Counted from the stretch's first letter, positions 36,689 through 46,408 are shown. The stretch is 64,000 nucleotides of DNA from Saccharofermentans sp. (GCA_024691325.1 JAILNR010000008.1:1-64000); one strand, 5' to 3'. Notes: generated from the letters alone by a model not told the origin. Translations and numbers: made by a program.

Positions 36689-39123
36689 CTGTTGCCACCT
36701 GCCTTTCTTGCGAGTTTCTTAGCCTTTGCAGCCGCCGCTGCATCCCTATCTCTCATCATGAAGAAGATGAGGATTGAAAGGATTGTTGTAAGGATAAACA
36801 GGATAACGGATACTGCGGAAGCAATACCAACCTGCTTGATGCTTGACTTACCGAATGCGAGCTGGTTTACATACATGAGAACCGTCTGTGAACACTTAAT
36901 GTAAGTACCGTTGAACGCAACGAGCGAAGGATACTGGTTAAGGTTGAACGGGATATCATACATCTGCAAACCACCGATCATGGAAGTAACCAATGTGTAC
37001 AGGAGGATAGGACGCAGCAAAGGCATCGTGATCTTCGTGTATGTCTGGAAGGAGTTAGCACCATCGAGCTGAGCTGACTCATAGAGAGACTCAGAGATTG
37101 AAGTGATACCTGCGATCAAGACGATCATTGTATTACCATACCACATCCAGAAGTTGATGAAGCAGACGATCAATCTTGTTGCCCAAGGATTGATGAAGAA
37201 GTTGATTCTCTCATGTCCTACAGCATCAAGGAGCATCTGAACTGCGGAAGTAGCATCACCTGTGGAGTACGAGAACAATCTTCTGAAGAAGATAGCGATC
37301 GTAGCAGCTGTGATAACGTTAGGCAAGTACATCAAAGCCTTCATTACGCTCAAGCCCTTAAGCTTCAACTTTGTATCCGTAAACCATGCGGAGAGGAGCA
37401 AAGCGAGGAGGATCTGAGGGATGAAGCCGATGATCCACATTACAGCAGTTGTATAGAATGCACCAGCTACAACGTTGAATCTGTACTTGTTACCGAAGAT
37501 CTCACTGAAGTTATTCATACCAACGAAGAGATACTCTGTTGAAGAGTCAGCCTTCTCGAGGATACCGGAAGGTCTCTTGATAGTGTTCTCAGCATTAGTG
37601 ATTTCACTGTTAACTCTAGAGAGAGCCTCGTTAGCAGCTTCGATTGCTTCCTCATCACCTGTAGCTACTGCTGCATCATATGCAGCCTGTGCATCGGGAA
37701 GCTTACCCTGAGCTGTCTCAAGGTTGCCCTGAGCCTGCTCAGAATAGAAATCTCTCATCTGCTGATCAAGCTCTTCGTATCTTGCCATTGTAAGAACATC
37801 GCCGAGACCGATCAATGACTTGAATTCGATGTACTTGTTTACATCAAAATCGCCATTAAATGTGATGTATGAATCGACGTCAAATCCTGCATCTACAAGT
37901 CTGGTTCTTCCCTGATCGTTCAGGTAATTGTTAAGAGCATTGATAGACAATACAGAATTTGTCTTTATCTCATCTGACTGATAGTTGCTATCAATGTACT
38001 GACGCATAGCAGCCAGAATGTTGTTAGCTACATTGGAAGAAGGAACGAGAGCGTCGCCTTCCTGTACGAGCTGAACACAGGGAACGATGAGACCCATCTC
38101 ATTGAGAGTCTCGAGATCAGCATAAAGCTGCTCCTCGTCAGAGTGCAGGTCAATCTCGCCATCAATGTAGTTCTGGAATTCTGAATAGGAATTAATTGCA
38201 GGAACGGTTGTTGACCAAACGTTAGCATTAAGATAAGCAGTTAGATCCGCCATGAACGGAACTGCTACAGCATTAACGGAAGTCTCACCTTCCTCAGATG
38301 TATATACAGCATTAGGGGAATCGAGGTTAGCGCAGATATAGTAGTACATATCTGACTCAACTGAAACATCCTCTGCTGCAAAGAAATCATAAAGTGAAGC
38401 TACGCCTGCTTTGTCAGCAAGGTAGTTCATAAGGAGTGTCTGTCCTTCGTCGAACTCACCAGTCTGAAGTGTATCAAGGAATGAAGCGTACTGGTCGCTT
38501 GTAAGAATATCTTCAGCTGTGATTGCATCTTCGCCGGAATCAGAATCACTCTCTGCTACTGTTGCTGCTGTCATAGCAGCATTGTTAACTTTACCTAATG
38601 AGTTGATGATGGTGATTCCAAGATCAACATAGTTAGAGCTCCAATCGCTAAGTTCTGCGATAACATCAGCATCGGATGCGATATAAGAGATATCGCCTGT
38701 ATCTATTACCTGCTGAACCTTAGCTCTGGTAGCTTCTGAGATATCAGAATTGTCAACAATATACTGAAGTGCTTCGGGATCGATCGGGTCATACTGATCG
38801 GCCTTATTCTGTGCTGCAAAATAAGCCTGCATATTCTTGTAATCAGTGGTATTAATACCTGTCTGACCTTCAAGACCACCGTCGAACGAGTCGTATATTT
38901 TTGTCAAGTCAAGATATCTGTCGTAGTATACCTCTCTGTTAGAGAAACCCCAGAACGCTGCCTGCGTACTCTGCATTACAGTACCGCTGTACCAGAATGT
39001 GGTAAGGAGCGGATATAAACTGAACAAGCAGTATACGATAACGAACGGAGCAATAAAGAGGTAACCAAACTTGGTATAACTCATACCCTTATGTCTGGAA
39101 GGTTGATTAGTACCTCTTGCCAT
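36685..39123 (-). CDS. carbohydrate ABC permease (MalF type) with ~490-residue extracellular insertion
   Basis: An 812-residue partner permease. The N-terminal helix (about 20-45) ends in SLYPLLTTFW. Usually only 20-40 residues separate this from FVGMNNF and the next helix. Here FVGMNNFSEIF appears only at about residue 540. The intervening domain is Asp/Asn-rich and contains a coiled-coil stretch (EQAQGNLETAQGKLPDAQA). After it come five helices and the EAA loop (ESAQLDGANSFQTYTKITMP). The insertion faces outward and differs in position from the P2 loop of E. coli MalF. The frame opens at a GTG at 39132, but GGAG spacing favours the ATG at 39123. The insertion's family is not recognised. Confidence 0.85.
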   Translation of the reverse strand: MARGTNQPSRHKGMSYTKFGYLFIAPFVIVYCLFSLYPLLTTFWYSGTVMQSTQAAFWGFSNREVYYDRYLDLTKIYDSFDGGLEGQTGINTTDYKNMQAYFAAQNKADQYDPIDPEALQYIVDNSDISEATRAKVQQVIDTGDISYIASDADVIAELSDWSSNYVDLGITIINSLGKVNNAAMTAATVAESDSDSGEDAITAEDILTSDQYASFLDTLQTGEFDEGQTLLMNYLADKAGVASLYDFFAAEDVSVESDMYYYICANLDSPNAVYTSEEGETSVNAVAVPFMADLTAYLNANVWSTTVPAINSYSEFQNYIDGEIDLHSDEEQLYADLETLNEMGLIVPCVQLVQEGDALVPSSNVANNILAAMRQYIDSNYQSDEIKTNSVLSINALNNYLNDQGRTRLVDAGFDVDSYITFNGDFDVNKYIEFKSLIGLGDVLTMARYEELDQQMRDFYSEQAQGNLETAQGKLPDAQAAYDAAVATGDEEAIEAANEALSRVNSEITNAENTIKRPSGILEKADSSTEYLFVGMNNFSEIFGNKYRFNVVAGAFYTTAVMWIIGFIPQILLALLLSAWFTDTKLKLKGLSVMKALMYLPNVITAATIAIFFRRLFSYSTGDATSAVQMLLDAVGHERINFFINPWATRLIVCFINFWMWYGNTMIVLIAGITSISESLYESAQLDGANSFQTYTKITMPLLRPILLYTLVTSMIGGLQMYDIPFNLNQYPSLVAFNGTYIKCSQTVLMYVNQLAFGKSSIKQVGIASAVSVILFILTTILSILIFFMMRDRDAAAAAKAKKLARKAGGNR

Positions 39124-39175
39124 CTTTGTCACTCTCCAAAATTATTTTGCCCAAAAATTCTTTAAGTAAGGAAAT

Positions 39176-39202
39176 GCGGGGCAGGGTATTGCCCTGCCCC
39201 GC
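39176..39202 (-). other. hairpin between binding-protein and permease genes
   Basis: GCGGGGCAGGG / CCCTGCCCCGC is a perfect 11-bp GC-rich stem with a 5-nt loop and no T-run after it on the minus strand. Such hairpins commonly protect the binding-protein message so that it exceeds the permeases, as between malE and malF. Confidence 0.7.
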
Positions 39203-39240
39203 AAATTACCTTAGTTAGTGTTTAAATCAGTTGTTGTGAA

Positions 39241-40638
39241 TTAAACAATACCTGCGTCCTGAACAGCAGCGATGAATGCATCCTCAGCCTCAGCAACTGT
39301 AGCGATATCACCATTGATGTAAGCTGTAACAACAGTATTGAGCTGATCGTTGATAGCGCCATCATTCTCTGTGATAGTTGAGTTGTCGATGTGTGTAGCA
39401 GCGTCGAGGAGAACCGGGATAGGGTTCTGACCGCCGAGCCACTCGAGTGAGAAGGAATCATCGTTTCCGAGCTCTGTCATGATAGCGATGTTGTTAACGA
39501 ACTCACCACCCTGAGCCATAGCCTCGAGGTTAGCTGTATCGATGCAGAGATCTCTCATGATTGTAGCAACAGATGCCTTAGAGTTGCAGTACTTAGAAGC
39601 CATGAGCCATGTACCACCCCAGTAAGAATCACCAGGAGCAGCTACGATACCCCAGTCACCAGAAGTCGGGTTGTCACCGGCTGAAGGATCAAGAGCCATA
39701 GAGAATCTAGCAAGCCACATCGGGCCCCAGTAAGAAAGAACAGTCTCGTTGGACATATCAGCTGTCCAAGCATCCTGCCACTGCTCTGTCTCGTGTGTAA
39801 GTCCCTCATCATGGAGAGTCTTAGCAAGATCAAAGTACTGCTCGATAACAGGATCGATGTTGATCTGTCCGTTTACGATCCAACCCTGTGAACGAGTGTT
39901 AAGGATAGAACGGAAGATGTCGCCTGTAGAAGAAACGATAACGTACTCACCAGACTCAGCAACTGTTCTTGCAGTCTCAAGGAATGCATCCCAGCTCTCG
40001 AAGTAAGGAGCTACGTCCTCAGGCTCAGAAACGCCGAGAGTGTTCTGTGCAACTGTTCTGTTGTAGAAAACACCACAAGGACAAGCCTGCCATGCAAGAC
40101 CCTTAATGACATTCTCATCGTCTGTAGCGAACTGAAGTGTATAGTTGTACATTTCAGATGTCTCGCTATAAGCGATTCCGAGATCATTGATAGGGAGTGT
40201 GTTGTCAGAGTTCATGTACTTTCTGGCATAGTCTGCATCACATGCAAACAAGTCAGGAGCATCCTCACCAGAAGCGAGAACGTTGTCAAGAACCTGCTGG
40301 ATGGTGTCTGATGTCTGCTGCTCATAGCGAACAGAAACGGAAGAGTATGTCTCAATGAGGGTCTTAACTTCCTCGTTGAATCCATAAACAACTACCTCAT
40401 CATCCTCATCTGCAGCATCAGCAATCTCGAGCTCGTTGAATGCAGAAGTATCAACCTCAGCACTCTGAGTCTCGGCAGGTGCAGACTCGTCTGTCTCTGC
40501 AGGTGCGCTCTCAGAGGGAGCACTCTCAGCAGCAGTAGCATCGCCTGTCTCTGCAGGAGCTTCAGTGTTGTTACAAGCAGCAACACCAAGAACCATTGCC
40601 AATGACAACATCAAAGCAATAATCTTCTTTGTCTTCAT
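39241..40638 (-). CDS. sugar-binding lipoprotein of ABC importer
   Basis: A 465-residue extracellular solute-binding protein of family 1. It has a lipoprotein signal (KKIIALMLSLAMVLGVAAC, lipidated Cys22), a low-complexity Ala/Glu/Ser/Thr linker (about 25-65) and a binding domain with typical marks such as DAPDLFACDADYARKYM and QGWIVNGQINIDP. AGGAGG precedes the ATG. It leads the importer unit, has a promoter-operator region upstream and a stabilising hairpin downstream. The likely ligand is cellodextrin, judged only from the neighbouring phosphorylase genes. Confidence 0.9.
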   Translation of the reverse strand: MKTKKIIALMLSLAMVLGVAACNNTEAPAETGDATAAESAPSESAPAETDESAPAETQSAEVDTSAFNELEIADAADEDDEVVVYGFNEEVKTLIETYSSVSVRYEQQTSDTIQQVLDNVLASGEDAPDLFACDADYARKYMNSDNTLPINDLGIAYSETSEMYNYTLQFATDDENVIKGLAWQACPCGVFYNRTVAQNTLGVSEPEDVAPYFESWDAFLETARTVAESGEYVIVSSTGDIFRSILNTRSQGWIVNGQINIDPVIEQYFDLAKTLHDEGLTHETEQWQDAWTADMSNETVLSYWGPMWLARFSMALDPSAGDNPTSGDWGIVAAPGDSYWGGTWLMASKYCNSKASVATIMRDLCIDTANLEAMAQGGEFVNNIAIMTELGNDDSFSLEWLGGQNPIPVLLDAATHIDNSTITENDGAINDQLNTVVTAYINGDIATVAEAEDAFIAAVQDAGIV

Positions 40639-40763
40639 TGTTTTTGCCTCCTAAAAAATATAAGGTTTTATTTCTGTCCAATTAGGACCTAACTTTGCTT
40701 ACACAGAACCGGGGTCCTGTGTGTTCCATCCGCCTTATGGGGACATGCCCCACAAAAACATGG

Positions 40764-40806
40764 AAACTTACGAATGAAGTTTACAACAATTTGTACAGTG
40801 TTGCAA
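40764..40806 (-). promoter_or_regulatory. promoter with overlapping inverted repeat, importer unit
   Basis: On the minus strand TTGCAA (40801-40806), 17 bp, then TAAACT (40778-40783). The -10 overlaps one arm of a perfect inverted repeat AAACTT-N7-AAGTTT (40764-40782), a plausible repressor site. The leader to 40639 is about 125 nt and holds two more small hairpins (ACACAG...CTGTGT and TGGGG-ACATG-CCCCA). No known operator consensus was matched. Confidence 0.5.
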
Positions 40807-40903
40807 CTTTTTTTTGTGCGATTTGCAAAACTCTGACGAAAAAGTTAGTGAATTCTTAGTCATCATTAGATAGAAAAACCGCACTTGGCTTTAAGAAAAA
40901 CTG

Positions 40904-42070
40904 TCAGTCTTCCTCTGTGGGATCTGTCAAACGGGGAATTCTCGACTGAGTTGCTGTTTCTTCTATTTCCTCGGTTTCTTCGGTTTCTTCAGTCTCCGAA
41001 GCCTCTTCCTCAGCCTCAGTTTCTTCTGTTTCATCCTCTTCATCTACGGGTTCTTCGTCTTCTTCGATTTGCTCATCAACAGGAGCCTCATAAGTGTTGA
41101 AGACTATTCTTGCGTAGCGTGTAAGATACTCATCGATTACCTGGGATTCAACAGTATAAACAGCTATCTCATTCTGTGAGGATGCGATTACTTTAAAGAC
41201 GGATTCTCCGTCATCATCAGTTGTATTTGCAATGAACAGGATCTCGTAATCAGCGGGTCTTGAATTCTCTTCTTCAGACTGCGATGCGATATCAGTCTTT
41301 ACGGCTTCGAGCAATGAATCATAATCTGTGGAGATAAGATCCGGTGTAAGAAGCTGTCCTGTATAAAGATCATAATTATAGAACTCGTACGCTTCCTGTG
41401 TTACATTGCCCTCGGCATCACTTACTGAATACTGCATAGCAACAGCAAGTATCCTGCCGTTATAATAATAATCAAATAATACATTAACAGTAATTGTATC
41501 CGGTGTTGTTGCAGGATCGAGCGCATACTGTGCATACTGCTCATTTACTACTCTGTTATAGATGCCTTCGCTCTCCATATAGAAAGCATCGAGCATAAGA
41601 TTAACCGATACTACGGACGCCAGTTCATGCTCGGAAGATAATACAAGTCTGTCACCTGTGAACTTTGCAAGGATGATACTGTCATCATCCTCAGCATGTG
41701 CGGACTCTTCAAACTCCTCTGCTTCAACATCTATAGTGTCTGTAAGGGAATCCTCTGTAAGTTCCGAGAAATCAACACGCTGCGGTACAGGTGTCGGTGA
41801 AGGCGTGGGAGTGGAAGTGGGAGAAGGTGTAGCCGTTACGGTTTCTTCTGTTTGAGTTTCTTCCGGTACGGTTTCATCAGTCTCAACCGCAACTGTTTCT
41901 TCGCGGTCTTCCGTTTCCTCTTCGCTATTTATCGTAGAGCTTAGGTTCTCGCCGAGATTGTGGAATGCGTCTGCAATTCCTTCCTTATCTACAGAGCATG
42001 AGCTCATCAAAAATACGCCTGTCAAAAGCGAGGAAATGACTACAGTAACTTTACTTTTTCTGTTGATCAT
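40904..42070 (-). CDS. acidic lipoprotein, DUF3298/RsiV-like region
   Basis: A 388-residue exported lipoprotein. The signal ends in FLMSSC (Cys25). A Glu/Thr-rich and Thr-Pro linker follows (about 50-95). The globular domain includes YNYDLYTGQLLTPDLI, reminiscent of the DUF3298 motif seen in RsiV and PdaC-type proteins. The last 60 residues are almost entirely Glu/Thr/Glu-Glu repeats. AGGAGG lies upstream. It is the last gene of the hybrid transporter cluster, 68 nt after the MacB-like gene. Family assignment is tentative and function unknown. Confidence 0.65.
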   Translation of the reverse strand: MINRKSKVTVVISSLLTGVFLMSSCSVDKEGIADAFHNLGENLSSTINSEEETEDREETVAVETDETVPEETQTEETVTATPSPTSTPTPSPTPVPQRVDFSELTEDSLTDTIDVEAEEFEESAHAEDDDSIILAKFTGDRLVLSSEHELASVVSVNLMLDAFYMESEGIYNRVVNEQYAQYALDPATTPDTITVNVLFDYYYNGRILAVAMQYSVSDAEGNVTQEAYEFYNYDLYTGQLLTPDLISTDYDSLLEAVKTDIASQSEEENSRPADYEILFIANTTDDDGESVFKVIASSQNEIAVYTVESQVIDEYLTRYARIVFNTYEAPVDEQIEEDEEPVDEEDETEETEAEEEASETEETEETEEIEETATQSRIPRLTDPTEED

Positions 42071-42138
42071 CGTTGCAATTCCTCCTGAAGCAAATAATCT
42101 GTTAATTTATTATACTTTTGGGAATTGCGGCTTATATT

Positions 42139-43440
42139 TCATTTTCGAGACATTTTGCGGTGGCGCAAAGCTACCATGACAACGCCGATAAACAGGAGTA
42201 TTGTGCCCAGGCCCACAAGAAGCTCGTCAGCGAAAAGATGTGCTGAGGTAGACTGAGCGCATCTCTCCCAGTAAGGGAACTCATAAGGGGCAAGCTTGGC
42301 TTGTGTCTTTCCTATAGGCCACATGAAGCGCCATGTGTCGATCACATTGTAACGGCCCGTGTTGCTTACCACATAGTACTTAGGGATAGCAGGATTGTAG
42401 TTAGGCAAAGCTGCTGCCATATCTGTTCTTCCTACACCGCGTACGAGCTCAGGAAGCATTGCCTCGTAGCACAACACTGCCATCTCGGGACGGGCTGTCG
42501 TGTTGTTTGTGTTTCCGTTAGCGCCATTCTGCGAATTACCTGCGGCTGCAGATGCAGGTGGCGGTGTGAGAGTGGAAGAACTAATGTTTGCACCATTTGC
42601 GCTGTTGTTACCGTTACCATTGTTTGTGACAGTATCGTCTGTCAAAGGTGCAAGCTCCTCCATTGCAGAGAAATAAATATACGCTCTTGTATCGAGTGTT
42701 CCGGTTGATCTTGCGAGGCTGTCGTTAGGCTCTGAAACTACACCGATGATGGTGAACTGCTCGCCCCAAAGTTCGAGTCTCTCGCCGAGAACATCGTATG
42801 ACTTATAAAGTCTCCATGCCAGAACATCGTTCAAAACAATCTGCCTTGTGTCTGTAGGTATCTCAGGAAGAAATCCGCCTGCCACATAAGTAAACGGGTG
42901 GAATGCAGGGAAGTTTCCTTCGACAGCGATAATATTAGTTTCGGTCGTCTGACTGAATGTGTAAGAAGACTGTGAGTCGATGACCTGCGTAACATTGCCG
43001 TTCAGGTAGGATGAGAAGCAGTCTTCCCAACCTACAGGTCTTCCATCCTGACCAAGTCCTCCCTTGCTTCCTACATTACGTCCTGAGTCTGCAGCATTTT
43101 GCAGACTATTACGGATGAGGATAAGGTCGGATCTCTTAAGAGAGTTGTCAGCATCGATGTACACGGCAGGTGTCCCTATACCTGCAGGTCTTGTACCTCT
43201 CGCATATACAGACATCTGACGGTATCCGGTCGTTGACTCCTGCTCCCAGTAGGTATTCATCCTCTGGTCAAATCTGTTGTGTGTAAGCGCAAGGTATCTG
43301 CCCACACCCGTGGATGTGACGGCGACTGCCGCCGTCAGAACCCAGAAAGGAGCTGCAAGAACGAAGCTTTTGAGCCTGCTTCTTGCAATATCGTAATTCT
43401 CCTTAAGGTAGTCTCTTATATCAGCCAGAATAAAGTTCAT
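42139..43440 (-). CDS. MacB-core-like membrane protein
   Basis: A 433-residue protein with one helix near the N-terminus (about 27-50), a large outer domain and one C-terminal helix (about 405-427) with a basic tail. The outer domain has the logic of the MacB/FtsX periplasmic core: VYIDADNSLKRSDL, VEGNFPAFHPFTYVAGGFLP, RQIVLNDVLAWRLYKSYDVLGERLEL, TIIGVVSEPND. True MacB permeases have four helices; the other two and any ATPase are missing. It follows the HlyD-type gene 11 nt downstream, as MacB follows MacA, but sits with sugar permeases. Confidence 0.7.
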   Translation of the reverse strand: MNFILADIRDYLKENYDIARSRLKSFVLAAPFWVLTAAVAVTSTGVGRYLALTHNRFDQRMNTYWEQESTTGYRQMSVYARGTRPAGIGTPAVYIDADNSLKRSDLILIRNSLQNAADSGRNVGSKGGLGQDGRPVGWEDCFSSYLNGNVTQVIDSQSSYTFSQTTETNIIAVEGNFPAFHPFTYVAGGFLPEIPTDTRQIVLNDVLAWRLYKSYDVLGERLELWGEQFTIIGVVSEPNDSLARSTGTLDTRAYIYFSAMEELAPLTDDTVTNNGNGNNSANGANISSSTLTPPPASAAAGNSQNGANGNTNNTTARPEMAVLCYEAMLPELVRGVGRTDMAAALPNYNPAIPKYYVVSNTGRYNVIDTWRFMWPIGKTQAKLAPYEFPYWERCAQSTSAHLFADELLVGLGTILLFIGVVMVALRHRKMSRK

Positions 43441-43451
43441 GATATACCTCG

Positions 43452-45332
43452 TCAGCTCTGGCCGTTGCTGTTTCCGCTATAGTCCTCGAGTCGGACTCTG
43501 TCACCGTTATGCAGCGGCTCTTCGCTTCGGGTTACGATCATGAGATCTCCCTGATCATCAAGACCCTGTCCTGATATAGCAACGAGCGAACCGTTTCCTT
43601 CCTGTACGGATACGGAAATTCTTCTTACGACATATCTGTCGCCCAAAGGTCCGGATGTCTTATCTACAACATATACATAAGTACCCGTATTATCCTCACT
43701 TACCGCACTCGCCGCGATAACATGATCAAATGTCTGGTTGCTTCTGTCTGCTGTAACGGTTATGGACTCACCCGGCCACATAGTACCGTCGGTTGATGTG
43801 ATGGAACACTTTACAAGACGGTTGTCTCTGGGACTGTTGGGGTCAGGTTTGATGTTGGTTACGACAACACTCTGTACAAAGTAGTTGTTGCTTGTAAGTG
43901 TGTCTCCTACATTCAATCCGCTAACGGAATCTGTACGGAAAGTAAATGTTGCAGAGTAAGTTGTGACCTCAGGAATGATAGAGAATGCCAAATCATTGTC
44001 GACAAGCTTATCGCCCTGTGCTGCAGAAAGATTAAATACATAACCTGCGCAAGGTGCAACGATCTCTGTGGTCATAAGCTGTTCTCTCTTCTTGGCGATC
44101 TTGTCCTCAAGAATAGCTATCTGTCTTATGTAGTCTTCAATCTGGTCATTAGCCTTATCTGCTGTAATAGCTGCGTTGATCTGTGCATCAGAAAGACTTA
44201 TCTGTGCATCCTGCAGCTGTGCCTGTGCATCAGCAACAGCATCCTGAGCAGCATATGTGCTGGGCAGACCCTGAGCTGTTGTGATTATTTCCTGAGCTGC
44301 TGTAACAGCAGCCTGTGAAGCTGCGAGCTGTGCTGTAAGACTGTCGAGTCTTGCCTGCTCTGTAGCAAGCTGTCCGCGGAGCTGTGCAAGTTCACTCTCG
44401 ATAGCGGCACGGTCCATAGTTGAAGGAGCAGGACCGGGAGTAGGAGTTGCAGGTGCGGGCGTAGCTGTAGGTGCAGCAGTCTCTGTTGCAGAAGTTGATG
44501 TGGTTGTTTCTTCTGAAGATGATGTTGCCGATGTATCCGAAGATGTAGTGGTTGCGGATGTATCGGTAGTAGTAGTAGCACTCGTGTCCGTAGTTGTTGT
44601 AGTTGTTGCATTAGGATCATTCGGATCCGGATCACCCTTCAAAGGAGCCGGACGTGCGGCATTCATACTGTTCTGTACATATACAGTCTGCCCCTGGTCG
44701 ATCATGTTAAGTCTTGACTCATCAAGAGCGATCTGTGCATTGATCGTCTCAACAGTTACAGTAGCTGCAGCAATCTGGGGAGTCAGTGCATTGACAGCAG
44801 CCTGGTTTGTATTTAATACCTGCTGGGCAGCTGCGACTGTATCTGAACTGTTAGCAGCTGAACTGAGTGTAGCCTGTGCTTCAGCAAGAGCATTCTCTGC
44901 TGTTCTTACAGCCTGCTGCTCTGTATAGAATGTGCTGGGGTGGTTAGGAGCTCTATAGGCATACTCAAGATTTCTCTGTGCCGTGAGAAGGTCATTCTCG
45001 AGATTAGTTAGTTCGTCTGTGTTCTCAACCGGAGCAAGTCTGAGGATTACTTCGCCTTCCTCGACCAGGTCGTAGTTTGTGTGAACAACCTCCTCGACCA
45101 CACGGTCCTGTATACCGTTGACCTTAACCTCACCATCTGCCACTATCTGTGCAGTCGCATTATTGGTATAAGAAAGATTGCCTCGGGTTGCAGTCGTGGC
45201 CACGACTAACGGTATAGTCAGGTTCATAATCGTATTCGAAAAGAATGTGAGTACAGCAAGGACTACTACGAACGATACCATCGCCCGTACTACCCATCTT
45301 CTGTTGTTCTTTTTCTCTTCATGCTTCTTCAT
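43452..45332 (-). CDS. HlyD/MacA-type adaptor (membrane fusion) protein
   Basis: A 626-residue protein with a basic N-terminus, one anchoring helix (about 12-35), a split lipoyl-like half (VNGIQDRVVEEVVHTNYDLVEEGEVILRL ... ECAPCAGYVF-type segment near IVAPCAGYVF), two long Ala/Gln-rich helices forming an alpha-hairpin, and a C-terminal beta-barrel region. Unusually the hairpin is interrupted at its tip by a roughly 70-residue Thr/Ser/Pro-rich low-complexity stretch (about 231-303). GGAGG lies upstream. Adaptors of this kind link transporters to extracellular parts; here its neighbours are MalF/MalG-type permeases upstream and a MacB-core protein downstream. Confidence 0.82.
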   Translation of the reverse strand: MKKHEEKKNNRRWVVRAMVSFVVVLAVLTFFSNTIMNLTIPLVVATTATRGNLSYTNNATAQIVADGEVKVNGIQDRVVEEVVHTNYDLVEEGEVILRLAPVENTDELTNLENDLLTAQRNLEYAYRAPNHPSTFYTEQQAVRTAENALAEAQATLSSAANSSDTVAAAQQVLNTNQAAVNALTPQIAAATVTVETINAQIALDESRLNMIDQGQTVYVQNSMNAARPAPLKGDPDPNDPNATTTTTTDTSATTTTDTSATTTSSDTSATSSSEETTTSTSATETAAPTATPAPATPTPGPAPSTMDRAAIESELAQLRGQLATEQARLDSLTAQLAASQAAVTAAQEIITTAQGLPSTYAAQDAVADAQAQLQDAQISLSDAQINAAITADKANDQIEDYIRQIAILEDKIAKKREQLMTTEIVAPCAGYVFNLSAAQGDKLVDNDLAFSIIPEVTTYSATFTFRTDSVSGLNVGDTLTSNNYFVQSVVVTNIKPDPNSPRDNRLVKCSITSTDGTMWPGESITVTADRSNQTFDHVIAASAVSEDNTGTYVYVVDKTSGPLGDRYVVRRISVSVQEGNGSLVAISGQGLDDQGDLMIVTRSEEPLHNGDRVRLEDYSGNSNGQS

Positions 45333-45346
45333 CTTTAATCCTCCAT

Positions 45347-46408
45347 TTACTTAACGCCGGATCTCGAGATTCCTTCTACGAGGTACTCCTCACCCCAAAG
45401 GAATATTAACAATGGTGGTATCATGAACAGCGAGGATGCGGCAAACGCAATACCGATCTCCGCCTCGTTTATCTGGGACAGGAATACTGACATCGGCTGA
45501 AGATCCTTGGCATTAGCCATAAGTACCAAAGGCTGCTCAACCATGTTCCAGTAATCGATAAACAGCAATATTGTCAATGCTATGATAGCGCTCTTACACA
45601 TAGGTACGGCTATCTGTGTGAAAATTTGCCACTCGGTAGCTCCATCAAGCTTGGCAGCTTCGATGTATGCATTCGGAATCTGCCTCATATACTTCGTCAG
45701 AAGGAAGATAGCAAAAGTTGAGAAGATACCCGGGAGAATGATAGCCCACGGAGTATCAAGTATCTTAAGCTTCTCAGCGATCATGTAGTTAGGAACAAGT
45801 GTAACCTGGAACGGCATGAGCATGAGAATGATGTATGAGAAGAACAGTATCTCTCTTCTCTTCCTTCTGTATCTTGCAAAACTGTATGATGCAAGACAGG
45901 AGATAGCCATCTGTCCTGCTACGATAGGTATAACAAGCATAAGTGAGTTCCAGAACTTAATAAGGTAAGTCGGACTCATAAGAAGCAGGTTAAGGTACTG
46001 CTTGAAAGTAACCCTCTGCGGCACCATGATAAGTGAAGGTGTCTTTGCAAGATACTGCGCACCCTTCGAAGTGTTGCCTGCCAAACTTTGGAAGATGACA
46101 CCATAGTTATTGGAGATCTCTCCCGAAGACATAAATGAATTAAGGAATGTATAGAAGATAGGAACGATAGCAAGGATAGATACGGCAATTGCAACGAGAA
46201 GTCCCAATCCCGTAAAGACTGTCTTTGTTACTTTCCTTGTCCTTCTTATTCTCTTGGATCTGATACGCTGACCTTTGAAGAACTCATCTCTTTGTTCTTC
46301 CGTCATGCTCTCAAAGAAAGACAGATCTCTCTCGAAATGAGTATAGACCTTACGTCTTGCCTTTGTTGCTTCCTCACGGCGCTGTTCGAACAGTTCTTTA
46401 TTTTCCAT
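45347..46408 (-). CDS. carbohydrate ABC permease, MalG type (hybrid cluster)
   Basis: A 353-residue permease with a charged N-terminal cytoplasmic extension (about 65 residues) before the first helix. It has six helices and the EAA loop EAAKLDGATEWQIFTQIAVP. The end reads EEYLVEGISRSGVK, a typical MalG terminus. GGAGGG lies 7 nt before the ATG at 46408; an upstream TTG in frame is rejected. The gene overlaps or abuts the MalF-type gene upstream and lies 14 nt before the HlyD-type gene. Substrate unknown. Confidence 0.9.
   Translation of the reverse strand: MENKELFEQRREEATKARRKVYTHFERDLSFFESMTEEQRDEFFKGQRIRSKRIRRTRKVTKTVFTGLGLLVAIAVSILAIVPIFYTFLNSFMSSGEISNNYGVIFQSLAGNTSKGAQYLAKTPSLIMVPQRVTFKQYLNLLLMSPTYLIKFWNSLMLVIPIVAGQMAISCLASYSFARYRRKRREILFFSYIILMLMPFQVTLVPNYMIAEKLKILDTPWAIILPGIFSTFAIFLLTKYMRQIPNAYIEAAKLDGATEWQIFTQIAVPMCKSAIIALTILLFIDYWNMVEQPLVLMANAKDLQPMSVFLSQINEAEIGIAFAASSLFMIPPLLIFLWGEEYLVEGISRSGVK

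Noticed and set aside
44500..44928. 142-codon plus-strand frame opposite the HlyD-type gene
   Set aside because: Antisense of the Thr/Ser-rich and Ala-rich coding repeats, giving a Val/Ala run; no start signal.
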